39,608 bases of DNA from Acidimicrobiia bacterium. Lineage in GTDB: Bacteria; Actinomycetota; Acidimicrobiia; Spongiisociales; JAENVV01. The position numbers and the translations under genes are program-made. Positions 13,577-21,196 of this stretch are shown here, piece by piece; position 1 is the first letter of the stretch; every line of letters begins with the position of its first letter. The stretch spans positions 1-39,608 of the forward strand of contig JAENVV010000096.1 in assembly GCA_016650365.1 (NCBI GenBank), given 5' to 3'. The notes under the pieces are model-generated. The model made no database searches. It had not been told where the DNA came from and saw nothing but the letters and a program-made list of their open reading frames with translations.

Positions 13577-14514
13577 ACCAGTTCCACAGTCGGTTCGACA
13601 TGACCTTGAGGTTCGCCCCCGCCAAGCACGATGAGGCGCTCACGTAACAGACGACGTGAAGAACCATTCAGTAGCCCGAGTTGTTCCATCGTTCCCACCA
13701 GTCCAGCTTCGATTCCTCTTATGGAACCATCCCACGATTTGATCGCTATGCCGAACTGAGACCGTAAGCCGACCCCGATAAGTCCTTCCGCGCCGACCTT
13801 GGCAGCCGCCTCAGCCACCGTCGCAGCCAACTGATCGGCTCGCGGGTTCTCACCAACCAGGGCGGGATAACGGTGCATCGCCGTCCAGATGTCCCGATAC
13901 TCTGGGTGAACGGCTAGCCGGGCGAAGGCCCCTGCCAATGATCGGACGGACACCTCGTACACCGGGGCTCCGCACCCGTCGACCGCGGGATCCGAGAGAT
14001 CGTGCCCAAGCGCTTCCGCCAGGCGATTCCGGATCCGGGCTTGAAGGGGATGATCGAACGAAAGGTATGACTCAGTTGGGAAACCGGCGACTACGCAGGC
14101 CTGGAGCATGGCAGCGTGCTTACCCGAGCAGCCGTGCCAGATCGGAAGGGGATGGGTCTGGCCGGCAGCGAAGTAACGCCGACCCTGGTCATCACTGGCG
14201 GGCCAGGTCGCCGGCGTGAGGAGCGACGCTTCGGTGAGACCGACCCGGGCAAGCATGCTTCTGACATAGGCGACATGAATCGGAAGTCCACCGTGGCTGG
14301 CGCAGGAGACGGCCAGGGAAGGTCCGGTCACCAACGCCCCCAGATCAAGAGCCGCCCTGGCCTGGAAGGGTTTCAGAGACGAACGACCATGGAAGACCCG
14401 ATCAATGTCACCCATGGATGCAATCAACCGACCGTCAGGGGCCACCACCGCGACCGCACCGTGGTGTTCTGCTTCGACAACCCCGCTACGAATTACTCGA
14501 CCGAGCAGGGTCAA
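13573..14514 (-). CDS. L-asparaginase II family protein
   Basis: 313-residue member of the L-asparaginase II family, which hydrolyses L-asparagine to aspartate and ammonia. Conserved stretches: RSSLKPFQA near residue 45 with the SLKP catalytic-type motif, CASHGGLPIHV, HGCSGKHAAMLQ, PAVDGCGAPVYEVSV and GVGLRSQFGIAIKS. No signal peptide, so cytoplasmic. The start is taken as TTG 14514, which overlaps the RsiG-like stop (TTGA). No Shine-Dalgarno is seen, so it may depend on coupling. An alternative start a few codons later is possible. Confidence 0.88.
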   Translation of the reverse strand: MTLLGRVIRSGVVEAEHHGAVAVVAPDGRLIASMGDIDRVFHGRSSLKPFQARAALDLGALVTGPSLAVSCASHGGLPIHVAYVRSMLARVGLTEASLLTPATWPASDDQGRRYFAAGQTHPLPIWHGCSGKHAAMLQACVVAGFPTESYLSFDHPLQARIRNRLAEALGHDLSDPAVDGCGAPVYEVSVRSLAGAFARLAVHPEYRDIWTAMHRYPALVGENPRADQLAATVAEAAAKVGAEGLIGVGLRSQFGIAIKSWDGSIRGIEAGLVGTMEQLGLLNGSSRRLLRERLIVLGGGEPQGHVEPTVELV

Positions 14515-15035
14515 TCGGGGAGGTCGCCGACAACAGTCTCTCGATATCGATCGGAGATGACTTGTTGAACCGTGTCGAAGACAACCTGGATCGACCGTCG
14601 GGTCTCCGACACCTCGCGTTCGGCCTCGGTGAGAGCCGTGAGAATATCCTCGAGTTCGGCCACTTCGAGGTCATAGACATGTGTTAGGAAATCGTCCTGG
14701 AGGGCTGCGTCGATCGGACGATTCCCGTCACCGGCGAACGCCAGGTCGAACTCTCCCCGGACCCGGCCGGTCTGCCCGCCAGCGCGCTCCCCTGCCCCGA
14801 GAATTTCGGGCAGCGCTTCAATGAGGGAGCGCTTCTCGTCTCCGCGGCGGCGCGCCAACTCAAAGTTGAGCAGGTCCATGCGACCGTGCAGCATCCGGCG
14901 ATAATACGAAAGCTCGCTTTCGACGTCAGCAGCCAATTGGCGCCGATCACGAAGCTCGCCAAGCTCAAGGCCCGTCAGGTTCACAACATAGGCCGGGTCG
15001 AGAATCTGATCGATTCGACGTCGTTTCTCGCTCAC
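14511..15035 (-). CDS. rsiG: RsiG-like c-di-GMP-binding anti-sigma factor
   Basis: 174-residue, mostly helical protein. Two copies of the RsiG c-di-GMP signature E-x3-S-x2-R-x3-Q-x3-D are visible. The C-terminal one is perfect (EREVSETRRSIQVVFD) and the first has His for Gln (ESELSYYRRMLHGRMD). In Streptomyces RsiG binds c-di-GMP through these two helices and holds the sporulation sigma factor WhiG. The surrounding sequence (SYYRRMLHGRMDLLNFELARRR) also resembles RsiG. The start is GTG 15035, set by TAAGGAG four to five bases upstream; a TTG at 15053 would place that site inside the gene. It sits eight bases after the M23 peptidase stop. No whiG-like sigma gene is in the window, so the partner is unknown. 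Confidence 0.82.
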   Translation of the reverse strand: MSEKRRRIDQILDPAYVVNLTGLELGELRDRRQLAADVESELSYYRRMLHGRMDLLNFELARRRGDEKRSLIEALPEILGAGERAGGQTGRVRGEFDLAFAGDGNRPIDAALQDDFLTHVYDLEVAELEDILTALTEAEREVSETRRSIQVVFDTVQQVISDRYRETVVGDLPD

Positions 15036-15043
15036 AATGCTCC

Positions 15044-16135
15044 TTATCCGCAAGTTCGTGCCAACGTAGGATAGGGGTTAACCCAGCTCCCCGCCGACGC
15101 TCGTATTCCAAAATGAAGATGAGGCGGTGTTGTCCTGGCGTTGCCGGTGTTCCCGGTGTATCCGACAAGGTCGCCAATGGCCACGGTTTGGCCGTTCGTC
15201 AGTCCCGGCGCATACCCGCTCATGTGAGCGTAATAGAAACGGACTCCATAGTCTGACACCAACCAGATGGCAGTCCCGCCGAGGCCACCAGATAACAGTT
15301 CGATGGTTCCGTTGGCGACGGCATACTGCTCCTGGCCGTACGGGGTAAACACATCCGTTCCTTTGTGGGTTCGAGCGCCACCGTCGCGGGGGAACCCCCA
15401 GTCGTTGACAAACGAGAATGGCTGGCGGACCGGGCATACAAACCCCGGCGTGGCCTCCATCGACAGACCACCGGTGGCACGGGCCACTCGTTCGGCCTCA
15501 AGTCGCCGCTGCTCGGCCTGATATTCGTTGTAGAGCCGGGCACATTCGGTGTCGAGGTCGAAGTAGGCCATCTGGGCAGCCTGCAGGGCCTGGTTGGTCT
15601 CCAGGGCGAGCTGTTCCAGCTCGGCTCGCAGGTCATCGAGCTGATCGTTGCGAGCCTGCAACTCGTCATTCAGTGCAAGAAGATCCTGAATTTGGCTTTC
15701 CAATTCGACCGCGGTGTCAAAACTGCGCTCGCTCAGGCCGGAAAGCATTTGACGGCCAGTCAAGAAGTCTGTGATGGACTGAGAACCAAGTAGCGATGAC
15801 CCTTGCGTGGCCGAACCGGTCATGTAGAGCTTTACGGCCTGATCATTGACAACCTGGCGAAGACCCGACACGGCATCGGACTTATCTGCTGCTTCGGCCC
15901 GCAGCCCGAAGGTTTCCAGGGATTGTTGCTCAAGCTGATTGTTGATCTCAACGTATCGCCTGACCGCCACATCGAGCCGGGACGCTCCGTCCTCAACGAC
16001 GGTCAAGGCGTGTTTTGAAGCCGCACAAGCTTCATCAACCGCTTGACGGTCAATCGAAATGGCTGGGGTGGGATCCCAGGCCGTCAGCCCGAGCACCAAC
16101 GACAGCACCAGAAAAACTGATGTAGAGATTCGCAC
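15044..16135 (-). CDS. Secreted M23 peptidase with coiled-coil region
   Basis: 363-residue exported protein. It starts with a hydrophobic signal (RISTSVFLVLSLVLGLTAW). A long coiled-coil region follows (about residues 40-225, rich in Glu/Gln/Leu; LESQIQDLLALNDELQARND is typical), and then a LytM/M23 zinc peptidase domain. The zinc set is complete: HKGTDVF gives the H-x3-D pair and HLHFG the H-x-H pair. The family cuts peptidoglycan peptides or, as in EnvC/NlpD, activates amidases; coiled coil plus M23 resembles RipA- or EnvC-type division proteins. The start is GTG 16135, before the signal peptide; an earlier start would add an improbable leader. It is probably the first gene of the operon leading to mshA. 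Confidence 0.87.
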   Translation of the reverse strand: MRISTSVFLVLSLVLGLTAWDPTPAISIDRQAVDEACAASKHALTVVEDGASRLDVAVRRYVEINNQLEQQSLETFGLRAEAADKSDAVSGLRQVVNDQAVKLYMTGSATQGSSLLGSQSITDFLTGRQMLSGLSERSFDTAVELESQIQDLLALNDELQARNDQLDDLRAELEQLALETNQALQAAQMAYFDLDTECARLYNEYQAEQRRLEAERVARATGGLSMEATPGFVCPVRQPFSFVNDWGFPRDGGARTHKGTDVFTPYGQEQYAVANGTIELLSGGLGGTAIWLVSDYGVRFYYAHMSGYAPGLTNGQTVAIGDLVGYTGNTGNARTTPPHLHFGIRASAGSWVNPYPTLARTCG

Positions 16136-16197
16136 GCTCAATAGGCTAAACCCGCACCCCGACACAAAGATGGTTTTCGCGACCATTAGGCTGGCGA

Positions 16198-16578
16198 GTG
16201 GTGAAGACACTTATGTTTGTGGCCCTCGGTGGAGCCGTCGGCTCGGCCGGACGATACGCCATTGGAAGCTGGATGAAGGATCTCCCGGGAATCCATTGGG
16301 GAACGTTCTTCGTCAACATAACCGGTGCGTTCATCCTCGGGCTTGTGGCGTCGCTCGCCTCCAATCACCCGGAATGGGACATAGCCGCTCGCACCGGCCT
16401 AACGGTCGGGGTACTGGGTGGGTTTACGACCTTCAGCACCTGGACCGTTGAGTCGGTGGAGCTGGTTAGTCGCGGTGAGATGGCCCTCGGATTGACGAAC
16501 CTGTTTGGATCATTGCTCGCCGGTGTCGCGGCTGCCGCAGCCGGATTGGCCCTCGGACGCCTCTTCTGGACGGGCTAG
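16198..16578 (+). CDS. crcB: FluC/CrcB fluoride ion channel
   Basis: 126-residue, four-helix membrane protein that exports fluoride as an antiparallel dimer. Signature blocks are present: GGAVGSAGRYAIG at the N-terminus, GTFFVNITGAFILG with the pore Asn, and GVLGGFTTFSTWTVE with the Phe-box region. A start at GTG 16198 or GTG 16201 is possible, since two codons are in tandem (MVK or MK). The gene is divergent from the M23 peptidase with only a 62-base gap. I looked for a fluoride riboswitch there and saw only a short GATGG hairpin, not the full motif. Confidence 0.93.
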   Translation: MVKTLMFVALGGAVGSAGRYAIGSWMKDLPGIHWGTFFVNITGAFILGLVASLASNHPEWDIAARTGLTVGVLGGFTTFSTWTVESVELVSRGEMALGLTNLFGSLLAGVAAAAAGLALGRLFWTG

Positions 16579-16596
16579 CACCTCTGGCCGGGGCGG

Positions 16597-17604
16597 CTAT
16601 GCGGCCGTAACCAACAAGAAGATCGGCAGCATGATCCCGGCGGCCAGTACGGCCCCATCGAGGTCACCAAGAATCCCGGGCGGACGGTCGATCACGTACG
16701 GCTCACCGGTTCGGCACAGTCCGCCAAAACCCTTCCCGGCCAACAGCGCCAAAGCAACGGCTACCCCGACGAGGACGAACTCAACGATCGGTAGACCCCA
16801 GAGACTGGCGGCAATGACACCGGCGATGATGGCGCCAAGCGACCCAACGATGCTGGGGTCAAGGATCGCTACCCGGAAGGCAACGACCGTCGCAACCGCA
16901 GCCACGATCACCTGCACGAGGAACACTCCGAGAACGGTCGGCCCTCCAACCAATCGGGCAGCCATCATGGAGGCGGCCGCCAAGGCCGCCATCGTCGTCA
17001 TCACGGTCGTGCTCGCCACCGCCGACAAATGGCGGGCCTCCTCAACGGCGACCGACCAAACGAGCGAGACGATCAACGAGACGACCATCACCAACCCGAA
17101 CGCCTCAAAGCCCCTGGTATCACCGGGCGAGGCCACCACGAAGGCGGTCCCTGCCATGATCCCGATGAGAACCGGCGGAAGCTGCATAGCCATCCCACCC
17201 GAGTTGGTTTGCCGGACGATGTCGACCGCCCAGAGGCTCAGTACGAGGACCACCGCTGCCGCAAACCAGGCAACGGACAGATAGGCGTTGGCGACAGATA
17301 TGAGAATGGCCGATCCGACGACGCCCACCGGAGCCAGCATGGGATTGTCGAGGATCGTGGCCGCACCGCCAGACACCGGTGGGATCACAGCTACCTCGTC
17401 GCCAGGCTTCACAGCCTCCGCGGCCGTCGCCGGCTCACCGTTGACCCAGACTTTGGCGGTGTCCAGGGCCGCCACGAAGGAAGGACCATAGGTCGACCCG
17501 GCCTGGGTCAAGAGGTCACCGACCGTATCCGCGTCGATGTCGACGCTTCCGGTCCCGGCCAGTTCTCTCAGATTGGCGAAGAGACGAAGACGTGCCACCC
17601 GCAC
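16597..17604 (-). CDS. MoaD/ThiS-like domain fused to a multi-helix membrane domain
   Basis: 335-residue fusion. Residues 1-80 form a complete MoaD-type beta-grasp domain: RLFANLRELAGTG at the start, TVGDLLTQAG, VWVNGEPA, and PGDEVAVIPPVSGG ending in the Gly-Gly tail (79-80). In free MoaD that tail must be C-terminal to be adenylated. Here it runs straight into about seven to eight TM helices (85-335). The far C-terminus (GILGDLDGAVLAAGIMLP) faintly recalls the last helix of CdsA-type cytidylyltransferases (DRxDS), but the catalytic residues are not clear. Start GTG 17604; GTG 17598 is an alternative. It is the last gene of the flotillin cluster, 33 bases downstream. I cannot assign a reaction. 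Confidence 0.72.
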   Translation of the reverse strand: MRVARLRLFANLRELAGTGSVDIDADTVGDLLTQAGSTYGPSFVAALDTAKVWVNGEPATAAEAVKPGDEVAVIPPVSGGAATILDNPMLAPVGVVGSAILISVANAYLSVAWFAAAVVLVLSLWAVDIVRQTNSGGMAMQLPPVLIGIMAGTAFVVASPGDTRGFEAFGLVMVVSLIVSLVWSVAVEEARHLSAVASTTVMTTMAALAAASMMAARLVGGPTVLGVFLVQVIVAAVATVVAFRVAILDPSIVGSLGAIIAGVIAASLWGLPIVEFVLVGVAVALALLAGKGFGGLCRTGEPYVIDRPPGILGDLDGAVLAAGIMLPIFLLVTAA

Positions 17605-17637
17605 AGGCTAATGCACGGCGGGTGACGCGCCGAATGT

Positions 17638-18945
17638 CTACTCGTCTGTGGTAACCGGGATCGGTGGCACCAACTCCACCGGAGGCTGCGGGTCCTGGTT
17701 CGTTTCAGTGCGGTTCAGACCAGACAGAATATTGACGCCGGTGGCGTTCTCGATCTGTTCTGTGATCTTGATCACCGAAGCCGGCAACTGCGATAACAAT
17801 CCAGGGATTCCCTGACCGGAGCCGTTGCTCCCACCGTCAATGACCGACACCTTGTCGATCGACACGTTGTTGACGGTATCGACGATCTTGGCAACCAGGT
17901 CGGGAAGCATGTTGAGGACAAAGATTCGCTCAGCATCGACGCCGGCCGCCTTGTACTGCGTGACCAGTCGGTTGAACACTTCAATCTGAGCAGTACCGTC
18001 TTCGATAATCGAGGCCGCGTTACCTTTGGCTTCGAGTTCCGACGCTTCTTTCTTGGCTCTGGCCGGGGTGATGACGTCAGCTTCGAGCCGACGCCTCTGG
18101 AGTTCGATGCGGGCCTGCTCAAGTTCTTGCTCGGCGATGGCCCGGGCTTTTTCGCCGGCGACCAGCGCTTGCTGCTCCTTGACGACTGCTTCGGCTTCCA
18201 AGTCGGCCGTTCGCATACGAAGTTCGTTGCGCTGCACGATGATGGCCTCATCGGCCTGCAGTCCAGCCATTTCGGCACGCCGGCGGGACTCGGCTTCTTG
18301 CTCTTCTGCCTCGGCGCGTTGCGCGGCTTCCGAAACCCGGGCTTCTTTGAGGACCTGGGCCGTCTGCCGGCGACCGACGGACTCCAGATACCCGACCTCA
18401 TCGGTGACATTCTGAATCTTGAGAACATCGAGTTCGAGGCCGAGCGTCCGCATGTCGTCGTCCGCCTCGTCGATCAAGGTCGTCGCAAACTTCAATCGAT
18501 CCTCATTGACCTCTTCAGGCGTCAAGGTCGCCAGTACGCCACGCAGGTTCGCTTCGAGTGTTTCTTTGGCGATCTTGGCCACGGCTTCTATCGGCCGCCC
18601 GAGAAAGCGCTCGATGGCATTGTCGAGGATCCCTTCCTTTGAGGAGATCTTGACGTTGGCTACACCCTGGACGTTGAGCGGAATTGTTCCTTTGCAATAG
18701 GCATTGCTCACTGAAACATCGATCGCGATGGTGGAAAGATCCATCCAGTCGACCTTCTCGATGATGGGCCGTCTGACTTTTCTACCTCCGACAACCACCT
18801 TGTAGCCCTGACGGGCCCCACCTCCGGAGCCGGAAAACACCGCCACCCGGTTGGGCGGAACGACGACGACGAGGCTCGAAATTACGGCCGCGATGATTAT
18901 GAAACCAACAACAACCAGCCCTGCACTAATGACCCATGGCAACAT
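17638..18945 (-). CDS. Flotillin-family (SPFH/Band 7) membrane scaffold protein
   Basis: 435-residue flotillin. One N-terminal membrane segment (about 4-30) is followed by an SPFH domain (VVVVPPNRVAVFSG, FLGRPIEAVAKIAKETLEAN, MRTLGLELDVLKIQNV). A long Glu/Ala/Arg-rich coiled coil (about 200-330) follows, with the repeated AEAE-type heptads of flotillins, and a C-terminal tail with ERIFVLNMLPDLVAKIVDT. Flotillins gather in membrane microdomains and organise signalling and transport complexes. ATG 18945 has AAAGGTGA eight bases upstream. An NfeD-like gene lies just upstream, the pairing seen for floT/yuaF in Bacillus. Confidence 0.93.
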   Translation of the reverse strand: MLPWVISAGLVVVGFIIIAAVISSLVVVVPPNRVAVFSGSGGGARQGYKVVVGGRKVRRPIIEKVDWMDLSTIAIDVSVSNAYCKGTIPLNVQGVANVKISSKEGILDNAIERFLGRPIEAVAKIAKETLEANLRGVLATLTPEEVNEDRLKFATTLIDEADDDMRTLGLELDVLKIQNVTDEVGYLESVGRRQTAQVLKEARVSEAAQRAEAEEQEAESRRRAEMAGLQADEAIIVQRNELRMRTADLEAEAVVKEQQALVAGEKARAIAEQELEQARIELQRRRLEADVITPARAKKEASELEAKGNAASIIEDGTAQIEVFNRLVTQYKAAGVDAERIFVLNMLPDLVAKIVDTVNNVSIDKVSVIDGGSNGSGQGIPGLLSQLPASVIKITEQIENATGVNILSGLNRTETNQDPQPPVELVPPIPVTTDE

Positions 18946-18970
18946 GGTATTTCACCTTTCTCTATGCGAT

Positions 18971-19615
18971 CTATTCGTTGGCGAGCGAATCGAGGCGCGC
19001 AATAAGCGCCGTACCTGACTCATCAACTTCGACGACCACTACCTGGTCGCCTACTGAAAGCTCTCCGCCCTTGTTGCTGAACAACTGGGCAGTCATCTGC
19101 GTCGGCTTGCCCGATACCAACAGGGTCACTTTGCCGCGCTGGTCGATGGCCACCGGCACGGTAACCCGGGCCGCCTGGCCCTGAAGGTCGACGCGCCGTA
19201 CCTCCGAATTTGTCTCGTTTCCTTTGATCCAGGCCATGGCGAATGACGACGCAAATGAAAACCCGAGACCACCGACGATCGCCATGATGAGGTGAATCGG
19301 GAACGCCAGTCCAGACCACCACCCCACCAGTCCGGCGGTGCCGAAGCCAGCCAGGGCAAACAGGACAGACCGTACCGAGAGCATGCCCGAGAAGGCTGCT
19401 CCCACCACCCCACCGGCACCTGAGACGTCCAGACCGGTCTCCAGATCGGTATCAACATCCAGGTCAACATCCACGTCCAAGTCAACATCCAGGTCGAGGT
19501 CAAGATCAAGGTCAAGATCCGTGTCGAAGTCGAAATCTGTGTCGCCCCCAAGGAACGCCATCATGAGTACGAGCGGAATACCCACGATCGCACAGAACAG
19601 GTACAAGCCGAACAC
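18971..19615 (-). CDS. NfeD-like membrane protein with extreme Asp-X repeat
   Basis: 214-residue partner of flotillin. One TM helix at the N-terminus is followed by a ~40-residue low-complexity loop (about residues 25-66) where Asp alternates with Leu, Val, Phe or Thr. Two or three TM helices come next, and then a C-terminal OB-fold domain typical of NfeD (RRVDLQGQAARVTVPVAI ... GDQVVVVEVDES). The repeat is encoded by near-tandem CAGGTC/CAAGAT units at about 19439-19550. The start is GTG 19615 with AAGGAG seven bases upstream; longer reading into the preceding gene is rejected for that reason. The Asp-rich loop may bind divalent cations, but that is a guess. Confidence 0.83.
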   Translation of the reverse strand: MFGLYLFCAIVGIPLVLMMAFLGGDTDFDFDTDLDLDLDLDLDVDLDVDVDLDVDTDLETGLDVSGAGGVVGAAFSGMLSVRSVLFALAGFGTAGLVGWWSGLAFPIHLIMAIVGGLGFSFASSFAMAWIKGNETNSEVRRVDLQGQAARVTVPVAIDQRGKVTLLVSGKPTQMTAQLFSNKGGELSVGDQVVVVEVDESGTALIARLDSLANE

Positions 19616-19634
19616 AGTTCTTCTCCTTTCGATA

Positions 19635-20273
19635 TCAACTGCCAGGGTCGGCCTTCGGTTCCTTTTTTCGACCCGACACCGCCACCCACAGGGCATCTCC
19701 GATCCACACGAACACCGCCGCCACCAGCGGAGACAAGAGGAGGACCGCCACCAGCGGGCCCCGGCCAAGATCGCCGATTCGGCCGAGCGGCCACACGGTG
19801 GCCACGACGGCCGCGATGAGCATCGGCAACCCTCTGGCGGCAATCCGACCCGGCCGGTTGGCCGGTATGGCACTCCCCCACCCGGCGGCCAGACCGGCGG
19901 CGGCGAATCCAGATGCTCCCACGCCGAGCAATGCAGCTCCGATCGCAACGCCCACAACGGTGCCGGCGACCGTCCGAGGGAACGATCGAGACTCAGTCGA
20001 TCCATAGGCAGCACCGGCGACGGCAACTCCGACGGTGACCGGACCGGCGATCCAGAGACCGTAACGGATCACTTCGCCTGCCGATCCACCAATGGCCAGT
20101 TCCCGTTTGAAGACCCACACCCCCGATGCGACGATAAGTGCCAGCAGCCCGACCAAACCCACCAATAGAGCGGCAAAAAACGCCGCTACATACGCCCATA
20201 CCAGCGCTGGCCGCAGCGCTTTAATGACTGTTCGGTGGTTGATAGGTCGGAAGAAGAGCTGCCTATCGGTCAT
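19635..20273 (-). CDS. Unknown multi-helix membrane protein
   Basis: 212-residue protein with about six hydrophobic helices (first near residues 24-50) and Gly/Ala-rich packing segments, no cysteines, and a charged tail (RKKEPKADPGS). I do not recognise a family. It starts at ATG 20273, four bases after the dienelactone hydrolase stop, and ends 19 bases before the NfeD start, so it is likely cotranscribed with the flotillin cluster. It could be another component or client of the flotillin microdomain. Confidence 0.7.
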   Translation of the reverse strand: MTDRQLFFRPINHRTVIKALRPALVWAYVAAFFAALLVGLVGLLALIVASGVWVFKRELAIGGSAGEVIRYGLWIAGPVTVGVAVAGAAYGSTESRSFPRTVAGTVVGVAIGAALLGVGASGFAAAGLAAGWGSAIPANRPGRIAARGLPMLIAAVVATVWPLGRIGDLGRGPLVAVLLLSPLVAAVFVWIGDALWVAVSGRKKEPKADPGS

Positions 20274-20277
20274 TCAC

Positions 20278-20958
20278 TCACAAACGATCTCGGAAAAAGT
20301 CGATCGTCCGTTGCCAGGCAACAAGGGAAGCTGCCTCGTCATAGACCTCCGGGCGATCGTCGTTGAAGAATGCATGGTCGGTTCCCTCATAGAAGTGGAA
20401 CTTGACATCCTTGCCAAGACCAATGAGATGCTGTTCCAGATTACGGGCGCCCTCCTGGGTTGCCCAGCCGTCGTTTTCGGCATAGTGGCCCAGATAGCCG
20501 GCATTCGAGGCGGCGTATTCGGGTTGCATCGAGTCCCAGGGAATTGCTCCGTAGAACGGAACACACGCAACGACCTCCGGTTTGAGCGTCGAGAGCCAAA
20601 GCACCAGGCCACCACCCATACAAAAACCAACCGCCCCGATCCGATCGCTCGTCGTGGAATCGTGCCCAACCAGGAAGTCAACCGCTCCCATCATGTGGGT
20701 AGCGGCCCTTTCGAGTTCCATGTTCATCATGATCTTCCCGGCTTCATCCGGTTCGGTTGTCTCCTGGCCGTCGTAGAGGTCGGGGGCCAGGGCCACAAAC
20801 CCGGCGGCCGCGAATCGGTCGGCGACATCCTTGATGTGCGGGACCAGGCCCCACCATTCCTGGATGACAACCACCCCGGGCCCCAAACCGCTTGGCGGAA
20901 CCGCCAGGTACCCACTCGCCTTCGACCCATTCGACGCAAACTCAACCATCTGACCCAT
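20278..20958 (-). CDS. Dienelactone hydrolase family protein
   Basis: 226-residue alpha/beta hydrolase of the dienelactone hydrolase type. The nucleophile elbow is GFCMGGG with C113, the oxyanion-side glutamate is in VIQEWWG (E34), and the catalytic His is in EGTDHAFFND near the C-terminus. Substrate may be a dienelactone or another ester. The start is ATG 20958 (MGQMVEF) with AGGAGG five bases upstream; the ORF opens further to 21012 but that extension would hold the ribosome-binding site. It heads the run of genes toward nfeD and flotillin. Confidence 0.9.
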   Translation of the reverse strand: MGQMVEFASNGSKASGYLAVPPSGLGPGVVVIQEWWGLVPHIKDVADRFAAAGFVALAPDLYDGQETTEPDEAGKIMMNMELERAATHMMGAVDFLVGHDSTTSDRIGAVGFCMGGGLVLWLSTLKPEVVACVPFYGAIPWDSMQPEYAASNAGYLGHYAENDGWATQEGARNLEQHLIGLGKDVKFHFYEGTDHAFFNDDRPEVYDEAASLVAWQRTIDFFRDRL

Positions 20959-21138
20959 GGCCACCTCCTCCTGACCCAGCCTAGGTGACCGGTTCTTGCG
21001 ACGACCGGTCACGGAAGCGAATTGGCAAAAGCCCGAACGTTGAGATCCCGTTCATCGACGCGACCGTCGGCGTTTACATTCCTGACACAATCCACAACCA
21101 GAGTTCTCCCAAGCACAGTCCTCCTCCGGCCTGCGTTG

Positions 21139-21171
21139 ACGATGGGGTTCGCTTCTGGCGGACCCCATCGT
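21139..21171. terminator. Perfect 10-bp hairpin, probable terminator of the chagasin-domain gene
   Basis: Arms ACGATGGGGT (21139-21148) and ACCCCATCGT (21162-21171) with a 13-base loop. It lies 26 bases beyond the stop at 21197. The T-run is weak on both strands, so it may be a rho-assisted or processing hairpin. Confidence 0.5.
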
Positions 21172-21196
21172 TTATGTGGCGCACGCTCCAAATAGC

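Noticed and set aside
16136-16200. Fluoride riboswitch upstream of the FluC gene
   Set aside because: Only a short GATGG...ACCAT hairpin is visible. The space is 62 bases and the conserved pseudoknot pieces of the crcB motif could not be found.
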